Assembly (NCBI GenBank): GCA_964451325.1
Contig: CAYVHO010000003.1
Location: 1-64,000 of the forward strand
From: JAADHI01 sp964451325
GTDB lineage: Bacteria > Nitrospirota > Nitrospiria > SBBL01 > JAADHI01
Length of the DNA stretch: 64,000 nucleotides
Reading direction: 5' to 3'
The notes beneath the pieces are model-generated. The model made no database searches. It saw only the letters and a list, made by a program, of their open reading frames with translations, and was not told where the DNA came from. Of the stretch, positions 6,941 to 16,144 are shown piece after piece. The translations under genes and the position numbers were made by a program. Position 1 is the first letter of the stretch; the number at the start of each line of letters is the position of its first letter.

Positions 6941-9034
6941 TTATTTTTCAGAGAGGGGTAATTCGACCGTAAAGGTACTGCCAACACCTTCTTCGCTCTC
7001 CACTTTAATTCTCCCCCCATGCGCCTTGACGATTTGCTGGCACTGAAACAAACCGATGCCCCATCCGGCCGCCCGTGTCGTGCGCAGGGGTTTAAATAAT
7101 TTTGTGGAAATGAATTCTTCTGACATGCCACAGCCCTCGTCACTCACGGAAAAATAAACCTGTTCACCTTCCGAGCGGGTTTCTATCGTGACATTTCCTT
7201 CTTCTTTGCTTGCGTTACAGGCATTGATGATCAAATTTCTCAGAACATTAGCCAACTGATCCGGGTCCGCCGTAAAACGCGGAAAATCACCAAAAATTGA
7301 GCAGATCCGCCCCTTTAAACCCAAGGCGCCATCAAGCCCTGCAAGCGTTGCATCGACAAGATCATTCAAATCCATCTCGGATCGAACCAGGACCAGCCCC
7401 TTTGCAACAACGGTGATGTGTTTGATCAATTGATTCATTTTATCCACTGTATTCTCGATCGTGACAAAAGCATCTTTCTGAAAGTCAGGGTTTGAGCCAT
7501 GTTTCTCCACATTTTGAGCCAAGAGGGAAAGGGTCGACGTATAATTTTTGAGATCATGCAGAAAAAAAGACGAGAGCGTGTGGATGGCCTTCAACTCACG
7601 AACAACACCCAATTCCTCAATCAAGCGGACCCGCTCGATTTGACCCGCAGCTTGTCCCGCAATGGTCAGCAGCAACTCCAAGTCATGTAAATCATATCTT
7701 TCGTCCGTAATTTTCCGGCCCAATGCCAAAATACCAATCATCTGCGTATTCGAGTCAATCGGAATCCAGGCACTGACAGGGTTGGCATCAAAAAATGTGG
7801 GGGCAGCCGAACGGATCTCGTCAAACAGGACGTTTTTCACTGTTAATTCAAAAGAAGCACCTTTTTCTCTGACCGTCTTAATCAAGGCACTCTCTTCCGA
7901 CCAAATACTGGGGGCCGTGGGAAAACCCCGTCGGCTGGCAAGATAAAAACGATCCCGCTCTTTGTCGAATAACCAGATCGCACTGTCATTTGTGCCAATG
8001 CTCTCCGCAAGCCAGCTTACCAGCGAGGGCAATAATTCAGTCAGAGACACTTTTGTCCCCACTGCGCCTGTAAATTCTTGCCACTTATTTCGGTAGTCGT
8101 GTTTGTTTTTGTAGAAATGTGTGTTGATAAAATTTTGCATCTTCAACTTCAGGCCCTCGGAAAGCAGGAGGATGACCATCCCCAATAGTCCAGCAAAAAT
8201 AACAATGGGAATTAAGCGAACATAGGATGCATTTCCAAAACGCTGCACACCCACAACCGCCAAACCCACGACAGCCAGATAAGCCCCAACTGAAAGTAGC
8301 ACGACGGATTTGTAAAGCACGTACCGGGATACAAAAAGATCGACGTTGAGTAGTCTATGTCGAACAATTGCAAATAACAATAAAAAATAACACAAGATCA
8401 CTCCGAGGGCGAACAGCAGCGTAAAGTCCATCGAAATTGAAGAAAAAAGAAGCACCTGTCCCGTACGGTATATTTCGAAAGCAACGATCCCTCCTGAACC
8501 CAGAATCATGTATTTGGTCTGGTAACGGGTTCCGCCAGAAGACGCACGAAAGGTTTGCTCTAAATTCATCAAAATAAACACGAGCACAACAAGATAGAGC
8601 ACATAAAAAACAGAAGCGGTGGAGTTGATTTTCAGTAATTCGGGTTTTAGCTCGGTCAGCAAAACCTCACTGAAAAGTGGAAAACCCAAGAAAGAAAGAG
8701 AAACAAGAAAATAAAGACCAAGCCAGAGACGGTTTTTACGAAAAATTTCCGCCTCATCTACACGCGCAAATGTCATTGCAAAGAGCAACCAGCCTCCCCC
8801 CAGAAGAATTCCTCCGAAGACCATTGTCTTTCCCAAAACAAGGATATTATCAACGCTCGAAGAAAGAGAAATCATCAAAACAGCCAACTCTTGGAAAACA
8901 AGGCCAATGACCCCGATCGAAAATCCAAGGTTTGTGGGACGCTTCAAGCCCTTTAATCCCACAAAGACCGCGAGAGAAACGCCAAATAGAATGCTGATGA
9001 CTTGGGGAAGGACGTGTAGTAAGACAGAATCCAA
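6941..9034 (-). CDS. prsK: PEP-CTERM-system sensor histidine kinase PrsK
   Basis: 697 residues. About eight membrane helices fill residues 1-295. A GAF domain follows at about 330-470, then a histidine kinase core with phospho-acceptor H493 in FFLHDLKNYTS, N-box NLIINACNA (N604), G1 DEGCGMS and G2 GWGIGLFQC. This arrangement and the LFKPLRTTRAAGWGIGLFQC-type ending are those of PrsK, which in exosortase-A bacteria pairs with the sigma-54 activator PrsR to control exopolysaccharide and PEP-CTERM genes. It lies 66 nt downstream of xrtA and is probably cotranscribed. No prsR is present in the window; the downstream neighbour is a convergent gene. Confidence 0.88.
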   Translation of the reverse strand: MDSVLLHVLPQVISILFGVSLAVFVGLKGLKRPTNLGFSIGVIGLVFQELAVLMISLSSSVDNILVLGKTMVFGGILLGGGWLLFAMTFARVDEAEIFRKNRLWLGLYFLVSLSFLGFPLFSEVLLTELKPELLKINSTASVFYVLYLVVLVFILMNLEQTFRASSGGTRYQTKYMILGSGGIVAFEIYRTGQVLLFSSISMDFTLLFALGVILCYFLLLFAIVRHRLLNVDLFVSRYVLYKSVVLLSVGAYLAVVGLAVVGVQRFGNASYVRLIPIVIFAGLLGMVILLLSEGLKLKMQNFINTHFYKNKHDYRNKWQEFTGAVGTKVSLTELLPSLVSWLAESIGTNDSAIWLFDKERDRFYLASRRGFPTAPSIWSEESALIKTVREKGASFELTVKNVLFDEIRSAAPTFFDANPVSAWIPIDSNTQMIGILALGRKITDERYDLHDLELLLTIAGQAAGQIERVRLIEELGVVRELKAIHTLSSFFLHDLKNYTSTLSLLAQNVEKHGSNPDFQKDAFVTIENTVDKMNQLIKHITVVAKGLVLVRSEMDLNDLVDATLAGLDGALGLKGRICSIFGDFPRFTADPDQLANVLRNLIINACNASKEEGNVTIETRSEGEQVYFSVSDEGCGMSEEFISTKLFKPLRTTRAAGWGIGLFQCQQIVKAHGGRIKVESEEGVGSTFTVELPLSEK

Positions 9035-9100
9035 AATAAAAAGGTCCTTAAAATAAGTCTATAAAATACCGATAGACCTAATCAGAGTTTCCTTAAAGAC

Positions 9101-10681
9101 TTAAACCCTATTGGATCCGGGCAAATATTCATACAAAAAAGGAGAGACCTGCTGGATATATTGCACTGCCATCTCCAGCGCACGTTCGGTGGAATCCCCG
9201 CGAGGGATCGGAACGGAGACCCGAATCAGGGAGCCATCTGTCCGCCCTTGTGTAATAGAGTCCCAAATTAAATAAATTTTCGCCCAATACTCCGAAGTAA
9301 TAATTCGCCCCCGATCTTGATACCAATAAAGAATAAGTTGCCGTTCAATCCCTTTCTGGATAATCACCTTATTAATGACCTGTTGCGTTGTCACGCCTAA
9401 AGCCGAATCCATGGGAAGAGAGAGATCCTCTATTTCAACAATTTCCCAACCACTGCCTGGCAGACAGTTTTTCGGACTATGATACGTTGCACCCGAGCGT
9501 TGGCTTTCATAAAATCCAGCATAAAGCCAAAGCGCATTGTTACTCTCATCTGGACTATCTCCTGTTGTGTACAAACGATTGATATAATCCGTTACGCCTA
9601 AAACTTTTACTGTTTTTTCTTCAAAGGGGTGGTCATTTCCAGACCACTGGTCGATTTGAAGTGGCAGACCCGAAAGAGATGCCTTGAGTGAGACGGGCTG
9701 AATACGTAAGAGTACCGTGCCATTGACATAAATTCCCACAAATAAGACCAGCGCAGAAAAAACCAAGGACGTCCAAATGGGACGTGCTTTTTGCGACAGC
9801 GGCGCGCGTACTTCCGAAACCTTCTGTGGAAGTATTTTATCTGGAAACTTTGAAAAAATATAAGCAAGGGAAATCATCATCAAAAAAGCGGAAACAAAAA
9901 CCAACCACCCTGTAAAGGTGTGATAAAAACCTTCAGCAGCCTCCTCTCCGACATATTGCGCAAGTATTCCTGTCCCCGTCACACGAAAGGCATTTGACAA
10001 AATGGCGATTGGAATCGTCGATAGCATCAAAAGAACCCTTTTTAAGGTGGTTTTCTGTGTAATATAAGCAAAAAGGGTTCCCAAAGCAGAAAGCGTCATG
10101 AGAGAGCGAATGCCACTACAGGCTTCTGTTACATCCATAATTGAACTGGCCAAATAGATTAAATTCCCCTCACGCAATACGGGAATTTTTACGATTTGCA
10201 GGCAAAAAGCAGCTGTCTGTGCTGCAAACAGCTGCAAGGGAAAAGCCACTGCATTAAATACGATTGCAGGCAAGGGAATCATGAAAAACAAAAATCCGAT
10301 AGGAAAGAGTAGGGCCTTGAATGTCGGGAGACCTAAAAATGTAATCAAAAGACCGCTGATGCTGATGATCAAAGAAATCCGCATCAGAAAGAGTTCGGAA
10401 CCTGCATTTCCAAGCGTTAAAAGTGCCACACCTGAAACCAGCAGAAAAAAACCGCGATAATCAGGCCTGTGAAACAATTTTTGAAGGTTTGCCCGACGAT
10501 CCCAAACAAAATAGAGACTGATAAAGGGAACGAGCAGACCATGTGAATAATCCGGGTCATTCCACCAATCGTCCGCCAATCCAAGCAAGACAGGATAATA
10601 AAGATAAGACATCACGGCGACGAGTGCTGTCGCAATACAGATGGGAGATGCACTTAAGTATTTTTGGCCCTGATTCCTCAT
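9101..10681 (-). CDS. xrtA: Exosortase A fused to EpsI domain
   Basis: 526 residues in two parts. Residues 1-285 are a multi-helix exosortase with the catalytic triad in place: C188 in VTEACSGIRS, R233 in NAFRVTGTGIL and H254 in GFYHTFTGW. Residues 300-526 are an EpsI (DUF3485) domain after one more helix, with the hallmark YHSPKNCLPGSGWEI (400-414) and SQRSG motif. The exosortase recognises and cleaves PEP-CTERM tails at the inner membrane; EpsI is needed for the associated exopolysaccharide export. The fusion is known in the XrtA family. It is followed by prsK. No PEP-CTERM substrate gene was found in the window. Confidence 0.93.
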   Translation of the reverse strand: MRNQGQKYLSASPICIATALVAVMSYLYYPVLLGLADDWWNDPDYSHGLLVPFISLYFVWDRRANLQKLFHRPDYRGFFLLVSGVALLTLGNAGSELFLMRISLIISISGLLITFLGLPTFKALLFPIGFLFFMIPLPAIVFNAVAFPLQLFAAQTAAFCLQIVKIPVLREGNLIYLASSIMDVTEACSGIRSLMTLSALGTLFAYITQKTTLKRVLLMLSTIPIAILSNAFRVTGTGILAQYVGEEAAEGFYHTFTGWLVFVSAFLMMISLAYIFSKFPDKILPQKVSEVRAPLSQKARPIWTSLVFSALVLFVGIYVNGTVLLRIQPVSLKASLSGLPLQIDQWSGNDHPFEEKTVKVLGVTDYINRLYTTGDSPDESNNALWLYAGFYESQRSGATYHSPKNCLPGSGWEIVEIEDLSLPMDSALGVTTQQVINKVIIQKGIERQLILYWYQDRGRIITSEYWAKIYLIWDSITQGRTDGSLIRVSVPIPRGDSTERALEMAVQYIQQVSPFLYEYLPGSNRV

Positions 10682-10799
10682 GTTAAGACACCTCTAAAAT
10701 CACTCCCCCTAGTGTAGCAAATTACTAGAAAAGTGAAAAAATCGCCCATAAGACACCGATAACAAACGAATTGTACCCTAAGCATTAAATCGACACAAT

Positions 10800-10864
10800 C
10801 CCCTCGAATGAGGGGGATAGAAGCGCTCTATGGATCATGTCAAAACATCTCCGTTTTCTTGACA
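10800..10864 (+). other. Tandem hairpins upstream of 5-FCL (possible structured RNA)
   Basis: Three stem-loops follow each other: CCCCTC-gaat-GAGGGG (10800-10815), ATAGA-agcgc-TCTAT (10817-10831), and TGTCAA/AAC with GTT/TTGACA around a six-base loop (10838-10864). They sit just before the 5-formyltetrahydrofolate cyclo-ligase gene, the position where 6S RNA (ssrS) lies in many proteobacteria. The characteristic 6S core was not recognised, so no ncRNA name is assigned. The third hairpin overlaps a possible longer ATG-initiated form of the next gene. Confidence 0.3.
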
Positions 10865-10911
10865 AGCCCTTCAGGAGCTTGCTACCCTCAGGACTTAATA
10901 AGGATCCGTCC

Positions 10912-11508
10912 TTGCCGCACAGAGCAGAGAAAAAATCGATCCGGGCAAAGTTTCAGCTTGAACGACGGGGGATTAGCGCGACAGAACGACATAAAAAAAG
11001 TCAGGTCATTATGGCGTCGCTGCTGCAACTCAAGCACTTTCGAGAAGCCCGGACCATCCAACTTTACCTTTCGTATGCAACAGAAGTCGAAACGAGCCCC
11101 ATATTCCATTTTGCCCGCCGCAAAAATAAACAGATCGCCGTTCCCGTTATCAATGTGAAGCTTCCGACACTGCAATTTTCTGAATTGGATGCCTTAAGTC
11201 CTCATATGCTCGAAAAAAACCCACTCGGCATTTCTCAGCCCCGTCTGGAATTTCAAAAAGAAGTCGATCCAAAAATCATCGACCTCTGGATTATTCCCGG
11301 ACTCGCATTTGACCTTCAGGGCAACCGTTTGGGCTACGGGGGTGGGTATTACGACCGTGCCCTTCAGGGAATAAAACAACCCGTACTTGGACTTGCATTT
11401 GAAATGCAAGTCATCCCACATTTGCCTGTGGAGACAACAGATGTGCCTATGGACTATATTATTACGGAAAAACGAACCATTGTATGTAAAGGAGGCAGCA
11501 ATACGTGA
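10912..11508 (+). CDS. 5-formyltetrahydrofolate cyclo-ligase
   Basis: About 198 residues from a TTG start at 10912 (an in-frame ATG at 10837 would add 25). The enzyme converts 5-formyl-THF to 5,10-methenyl-THF using ATP. Visible are KKSIRAKFQLERRGIS at the N-terminus, the ATEVET substrate strand, and the signature PGLAFDLQGNRLGYGGGYYDR region (GYGGGYYDR is the ATP/phosphate loop). The later start is preferred because the family begins around KKSIR, AAGGA lies 8 nt before the TTG, and the longer form would run through tandem hairpins. Its end overlaps folD by 4 nt, fitting a one-carbon operon. Confidence 0.85.
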   Translation: MPHRAEKKSIRAKFQLERRGISATERHKKSQVIMASLLQLKHFREARTIQLYLSYATEVETSPIFHFARRKNKQIAVPVINVKLPTLQFSELDALSPHMLEKNPLGISQPRLEFQKEVDPKIIDLWIIPGLAFDLQGNRLGYGGGYYDRALQGIKQPVLGLAFEMQVIPHLPVETTDVPMDYIITEKRTIVCKGGSNT

Positions 11509-12368
11509 GCGCAGTAAAAATTGACGGCAAAATGATCGCACAAGCCGTACGCGAAGAAATTAGAGAAGCCGTTGAGAACAAAACAACCCATAAGACACCC
11601 GGACTTGCTGTCATCCTTGTGGGCGAAGATCCCGCATCAAAAATTTATGTCCGCAACAAACGGAAAATGTGCGATGCCGTGGGTTTTTACTCCGAGCAAT
11701 ACACCCTGCCCGCAGACAGTTCAGAATCAGAAGTCATTCACTTGGTCGAAGATCTGAATCAAAACCCAAAGATTAACGGCATTTTGGTCCAGTTACCCTT
11801 GCCAAAACATATTGATTCGCGTCGGGTTTTAGATACCGTCAGCCCCGAAAAGGACGTTGATGGTTTTCATTATCTAAACGTCGGAAAGCTGGTCGCCAAT
11901 CGACCGGGTTTTGTGTCCTGTACGCCCAAAGGGATTATCGCGTTATTGGATCGTTCAAAAATTGAAATAGCAGGGGCAAATGCCGTCGTCGTGGGCAGAA
12001 GCGACATCGTTGGAAAACCCGCAGCCTTACTCCTGCTACACAGAAATGCAAGTGTCACGATCTGTCATTCTAAAACAAAAGACTTACAGGCCGTTTGTCG
12101 GCAAGCGGACATCCTCGTTGCCGCCATCGGCAGGCCACAATTTATTACAGAAAACATGGTGAAACCGGGTGCGACGATCATCGATGTCGGCATCAACCGA
12201 CTACCCGATGGCCGTCTCGTGGGCGATGTGGATTACGAACCCGTGTGTAAAATCGCAGGCGCGATCACGCCCGTACCCGGAGGGGTTGGCCCCATGACCA
12301 TCGCCATGTTGCTTTCAAACACCCTTCAGTCTGCAAAATGGGCTGAGACGGCTGACGCAAAAAAATGA
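11505..12368 (+). CDS. folD: Methylene-THF dehydrogenase / methenyl-THF cyclohydrolase
   Basis: 287 residues, normal FolD length. The bifunctional enzyme interconverts 5,10-methylene- and 10-formyl-THF with NADP. Key residues seen are YVRNKRKMCDAVGF, the catalytic Y..K pair (SKIYVRNK), VQLPLPKHID, SPEKDVDGFH, the cofactor loop VVVGRSDIVGKPAALLLL and the C-terminal PVPGGVGPMTIAMLL. The GTG start at 11505 has GGAGG about 10 nt upstream and overlaps the 5-FCL stop, so the two one-carbon genes are translationally coupled. The last four bases overlap panB in the same way. Confidence 0.96.
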   Translation: MSAVKIDGKMIAQAVREEIREAVENKTTHKTPGLAVILVGEDPASKIYVRNKRKMCDAVGFYSEQYTLPADSSESEVIHLVEDLNQNPKINGILVQLPLPKHIDSRRVLDTVSPEKDVDGFHYLNVGKLVANRPGFVSCTPKGIIALLDRSKIEIAGANAVVVGRSDIVGKPAALLLLHRNASVTICHSKTKDLQAVCRQADILVAAIGRPQFITENMVKPGATIIDVGINRLPDGRLVGDVDYEPVCKIAGAITPVPGGVGPMTIAMLLSNTLQSAKWAETADAKK

Positions 12369-13171
12369 ACAAAAACCGCATCACCCTACCCACGCTGCAA
12401 AAGAAAAAGGAAAACGGCGAAAAAATCGCCGTGCTCACAGCCTATGATTTTCCTTTTGCCAAATTAGCAGATGATGCAGGCATGGACATCATCCTGGTGG
12501 GTGATACCCTCGGCATCGTGGTCCAGGGAGAAGAAAGCACCTTACCTGTAACCATGGATCAGATGGTCTATCACACACAGATGGTTTCACGTGCGGCCAA
12601 ACAAGCCCTTGTTCTTGCGGACATGCCTTTTATGTCTTACCAAAGCAGCATAGAAGACACCCTAAAAAATGCAGGACGATTGATTAAGGAAGGCGGGGCC
12701 GCTGCCGTGAAATTTGAAGGCGGCGCAAGTGTAGTTGATCGTGTTGAAGTCCTCACAAAATACGATATCCCTGTCATGGCCCATATTGGTCTCACCCCAC
12801 AATCGGTTCACCGTATGGGGGGCTATAAAGTCCAAGGACGCGACGCAGAACAAGCCCGACAACTCATCCATGATGCCAAACAACTTGAGTCTGCCGGAGC
12901 CTTTTCAATTGTGCTTGAGGGCATCCCGAATATGCTCGCCCAGACCATTACAGAAGCCGTTCGCATCCCCACCATCGGCATCGGTGCAGGCCCGCATTGT
13001 GATGGACAAGTGTTGGTCATGCACGACTTACTGGGTCTTTTTACTCAGTTTCACCCCAAATTTGTCCGGCGTTATGCGGATTTTACGGCTATTGCTTCGG
13101 AGGCCTTTTCTCGTTACCGCTCGGACGTACAGACGGGGAAATTTCCAACCGAAACCGAAGGCTACGAATAA
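12365..13171 (+). CDS. panB: Ketopantoate hydroxymethyltransferase
   Basis: 268 residues, full length. It transfers a hydroxymethyl group from methylene-THF to ketoisovalerate in pantothenate/CoA synthesis, which links it to the folD gene it overlaps (ATGA). Motifs are TAYDFPFAKLADDAGMD, GDTLGIVVQGEESTLPVT (the metal-binding D is in VGDTLG), AVKFEGG, MAHIGLTPQSVHRMGGYKVQG and the IGIGAGPHCDGQVLV stretch near the C-terminus. The TIM-barrel Mg-binding and substrate residues are intact. Confidence 0.96.
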   Translation: MNKNRITLPTLQKKKENGEKIAVLTAYDFPFAKLADDAGMDIILVGDTLGIVVQGEESTLPVTMDQMVYHTQMVSRAAKQALVLADMPFMSYQSSIEDTLKNAGRLIKEGGAAAVKFEGGASVVDRVEVLTKYDIPVMAHIGLTPQSVHRMGGYKVQGRDAEQARQLIHDAKQLESAGAFSIVLEGIPNMLAQTITEAVRIPTIGIGAGPHCDGQVLVMHDLLGLFTQFHPKFVRRYADFTAIASEAFSRYRSDVQTGKFPTETEGYE

Positions 13172-13192
13172 ATAAGAAGGTAGAATAATTTA

Positions 13193-14584
13193 ATGATTAG
13201 AGCGTGCAAAGAAATGAATCCTGTTTCAGAAAGTACCAAAAAAAAACTCATCGTCGTGGGAGGCGGACTCGCAGGTTCCGAAGCGGCATGGCAAGCGGCC
13301 CAACGGGGAGTGGATGTCACGCTCTATGAAATGCGGCCCGTTAAGCTCACACCTGCACACGAAACAGGGCAATTGGCCGAATTGGTTTGCAGCAATTCCC
13401 TGGGCTCCCTCAAGGCTGTCAGCGCACCGGGTCTCTTGAAGGAAGAAATGCGGCGTCTTGGTTCGCTGATTATTCGCACGGCCGAAACCTGTGCTGTGCC
13501 CGCTGGCGGGGCATTGGCAGTAGACCGCGGGCGTTTTGCAACAAATATTTCAGAACAAATCAAAAAACATCCACGCATTACCGTATTACATGAGGAAGTC
13601 AAAGAAATCCCCTCCAAAAACACCATTGCCGTTGTTTCTTCCGGGCCACTCACCTCTGAAGCCCTGGCGGAATCCTTAAAGGAGGCGGCAGAGACTGAAC
13701 ACCTTTATTTTTACGACGCCATTTCACCCATCCTCGAAGCAGATGGCATTAATATGGAGGTTGTTTTTCGAGCCTCGCGCTACGGAAAAGGGGGAGATGA
13801 CTACCTCAATTGCCCCATGAATGAAGCCGAATATGACCGTTTTTATGAGGCCCTCATGGCGGGTGAACGTGTCAAAGCAAAACCTTTTGAAAAAATTAAA
13901 TATTTTGAAGGCTGCCTGCCCATCGAAGTATTGGCAGAACGCGGCAAAAAAACCCCGCTCTTTGGCCCCATGAAACCTGTTGGCCTTGTTGACCCCAGAA
14001 CAGGAGAACAACCTTTCGCCGTCGTACAACTTCGCGCAGAAAACCGCTTTGGCACGGCTTACAGTCTGGTGGGATTTCAAACCAAGATGACCTGGCCTGA
14101 ACAGCGTCGTATTTTCAGCATGATTCCGGGACTTGAAAATGCGAGTTTTCTACGATTGGGCAGCCTGCATCGCAACACCTTTTTAAATTCCCCCCGGATT
14201 TTGAGTGAAAGTTTGCAACTTCGGACACAGCCCGGTCTGTTTTTGGCCGGACAGATTGTCGGGGTGGAAGGCTATGTCGAGTCGGCAGCAATGGGTTACC
14301 TTGCGGGCATGAATGCAGCACGGCTGTTGGCGGGTCAAACAACCGCCGTGCCACCCGAAACCACCGCACACGGGGCGCTCATTCAATACATCACAAAAAG
14401 TGATCCCGCCTTTTTTCAGCCGATTAACACCAACTTCGGCCTTTTCCCTCCGGTTGCCCCGATGGTCAAAGGCCGTTATAAAATGAAAAAAATGGAACGA
14501 TATCAAAAAATTGTCGACCGCGCATTGGATGAACTTTTGTCATGGATCACGCAGTACGGGATTTTGAACGACATCTCAAAGTAG
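13193..14584 (+). CDS. trmFO: tRNA m5U54 methyltransferase (folate/FAD-dependent)
   Basis: 463 residues. TrmFO methylates U54 in the T-loop of tRNA using methylene-THF and FADH2. The N-terminal FAD-binding motif VVGGGLAGSEAAWQ, CSNSLGS (with the cysteine of the active site), GKGGDDYLNCPMNEAEYDRFY, FEGCLPIEVLAERG and the C-terminal GVEGYVESAAMGYLAG are all family signatures. It also fits the folate theme of this operon. ATG 13193 was chosen because GAAGG precedes it by about 12 nt; an internal ATG at 13214 is possible. The 3' end overlaps xerC by 43 nt. Confidence 0.95.
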   Translation: MIRACKEMNPVSESTKKKLIVVGGGLAGSEAAWQAAQRGVDVTLYEMRPVKLTPAHETGQLAELVCSNSLGSLKAVSAPGLLKEEMRRLGSLIIRTAETCAVPAGGALAVDRGRFATNISEQIKKHPRITVLHEEVKEIPSKNTIAVVSSGPLTSEALAESLKEAAETEHLYFYDAISPILEADGINMEVVFRASRYGKGGDDYLNCPMNEAEYDRFYEALMAGERVKAKPFEKIKYFEGCLPIEVLAERGKKTPLFGPMKPVGLVDPRTGEQPFAVVQLRAENRFGTAYSLVGFQTKMTWPEQRRIFSMIPGLENASFLRLGSLHRNTFLNSPRILSESLQLRTQPGLFLAGQIVGVEGYVESAAMGYLAGMNAARLLAGQTTAVPPETTAHGALIQYITKSDPAFFQPINTNFGLFPPVAPMVKGRYKMKKMERYQKIVDRALDELLSWITQYGILNDISK

Positions 14585-15462
14585 AGCGAAATGTCTCACC
14601 ACACACGCTTCGCAACTACCTTTCAGATCTCGCAGCTTTTCGGGTACATTTGCTGTCTCAAGAAATACACTTAAGTCATAAAGGTGAGGAGGAAATGGAC
14701 AAGCCCAATCCATTTCTATTTGATTTAAAGAAGATCGATTATTTGACCATCCGAGGGTTTCTTGCATCCCAACGAAAAAAAGGACTCAGCAAAACCTCTA
14801 TGGCGCGCAAGCTCGCGACACTGCGAACCTTTTTTGACTATCTCGTTCGAAATAAAACCCTAGAACTCAATCCGGCCAAACAAGTCGCGCCCCCTAAACA
14901 GGAACAACATTTACCTCAATTTTTAAGTCTGGATCAAGCCTGCACCCTCGTTGAACTCCCGGAAGGGAAAGGCTGGCGTGTCCTGCGTGATCGGGCGATC
15001 CTGGAAACATTTTATTCAACAGGAATTCGGCTTTCGGAATTGGTCGAACTCTCGGAAAAAGACATTCACTTTGTTTCCGGCACCCTGCGGGTTTTTGGCA
15101 AAGGACGAAAAGAACGCATCGTGCCCATCGGTTCAAAAGCCATTGAAGCACTTCAAGCCTACCTCAAAGCCCGCCCCGCTGGCGCTTCCGGGCTTTTTTC
15201 AAATCACCGGGGGGGCCGTTTGACAACACGCAGTGTCAGTCGTATCGTGAAACACTATCTCAAACAAATTGATCGACCGGGTGCAAGCCCCCACACACTG
15301 CGGCACACCTACGCAACACATTTATTGGAAGGCGGCGCGGATCTCCGTGCCGTTCAGGAATTGCTCGGACACGCAAGTTTATCAACCACCCAGCGTTACA
15401 CGCACCTACAAACAGACCATTTGATGGAGGTCTATGATCGCTCTCATCCCCGAAAATCGTGA
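14542..15462 (+). CDS. xerC: Tyrosine recombinase XerC-like
   Basis: 306 residues. The N-terminal SAM-like DNA-binding domain (1-110) is followed by the catalytic domain with all active residues present: R163 (STGIRLSEL), K187 (GKGRKER), H251 and R254 (PHTLRHTYATHLL), H277 (LLGHASLSTTQ) and the nucleophile Y286 (QRYTH). With a partner Xer it resolves chromosome dimers at dif. A trmFO-xerC arrangement recurs in several phyla, supporting a chromosomal Xer rather than an integron or phage integrase. There is a small insertion in the N-domain (about 40-60). hslVU, which often follows, is absent here. Confidence 0.9.
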   Translation: MDHAVRDFERHLKVERNVSPHTLRNYLSDLAAFRVHLLSQEIHLSHKGEEEMDKPNPFLFDLKKIDYLTIRGFLASQRKKGLSKTSMARKLATLRTFFDYLVRNKTLELNPAKQVAPPKQEQHLPQFLSLDQACTLVELPEGKGWRVLRDRAILETFYSTGIRLSELVELSEKDIHFVSGTLRVFGKGRKERIVPIGSKAIEALQAYLKARPAGASGLFSNHRGGRLTTRSVSRIVKHYLKQIDRPGASPHTLRHTYATHLLEGGADLRAVQELLGHASLSTTQRYTHLQTDHLMEVYDRSHPRKS

Positions 15463-15480
15463 AAGAATGGAGGAAGAACA

Positions 15481-16068
15481 ATGGATATATTCTCAAAACC
15501 CAGCGTCATTGACGATGATATCATCAAGAATCTCGGCCCCTTTGCACCATTTGCAGGGACTTGGGAAGGAGACAAAGGCCTGGATCTTTCTCCCTCCAAA
15601 ACCGGGCCGATTGAAACCCCTTTTAGAGAACGCATCACGCTTGCACCCATGGGGCCCGTCGTAAATGGCCCGCAAGTCCTCTACGGCTTAAAATACGCGA
15701 CAACCGCATGGCCCTTAGGCCAAGACACCGCTTTCCATGAAGAAGTGGGCTATTGGTTGTGGGACGCAAAAGAGCAACAGGCGATGCGTTGTTTTATCGT
15801 CCCGCGTGGCATTGCCATTAACGCCGGGGGGCAGGCCGATTTACACAACACCACCATAACACTCTCGGCCAAGGTCGGGTCTGAAACCTACGGCATTTTA
15901 TCCAACCCTTTTCTGGATGAAGCCTTTAAAACGATTCGTTACGACTTGAGGCTCACCCTGCACGAGGATGGAAGCTTCAGCTATTTTGAAGACACCCTGC
16001 TCAAAATACATGGGCAGGAAACCCCCTTCCACCATACCGATCAAAACCGCTTAACACGCTGCACTTAA
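15481..16068 (+). CDS. Nitrobindin/FABP-like heme-binding beta-barrel protein
   Basis: 195 residues, recognised as the DUF1794/nitrobindin family by LGPFAPFAGTWEGDKGLD near the N-terminus (the GTW.G strand shapes the heme pocket), the GYWLWDAKEQQAMRCFIVPR middle and the FEDTLLKIHGQETPFHHTD C-terminal strand with histidines. Relatives bind ferric heme and nitric oxide or peroxynitrite. A strong GGAGG lies 8 nt before the ATG, and the gene starts 18 nt after xerC, making it the last member of the 5-FCL-folD-panB-trmFO-xerC operon. Its physiological role here is unknown. Confidence 0.8.
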   Translation: MDIFSKPSVIDDDIIKNLGPFAPFAGTWEGDKGLDLSPSKTGPIETPFRERITLAPMGPVVNGPQVLYGLKYATTAWPLGQDTAFHEEVGYWLWDAKEQQAMRCFIVPRGIAINAGGQADLHNTTITLSAKVGSETYGILSNPFLDEAFKTIRYDLRLTLHEDGSFSYFEDTLLKIHGQETPFHHTDQNRLTRCT

Positions 16069-16079
16069 AGGCCACGCGA

Positions 16080-16108
16080 TTGATTTTTATCGATTCTGAT
16101 GCTATTCT
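16080..16108 (+). promoter_or_regulatory. Sigma-70-type promoter for the SurA_N gene
   Basis: TTGATT (16080-16085) and TATTCT (16103-16108) are separated by 17 bp. Each box matches four of six consensus bases. The leader ends in a perfect AAGGAGGT (16133-16140) before GTG 16145. Confidence 0.45.
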
Positions 16109-16144
16109 AAACCCTGTTTTTTAAGCTGACTTAAGGAGGTTTCC

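Noticed and set aside
10808..11158. Plus-strand frame of 116 residues overlapping the 5-FCL gene
   Set aside because: Different frame over a clear enzyme gene; no domain.
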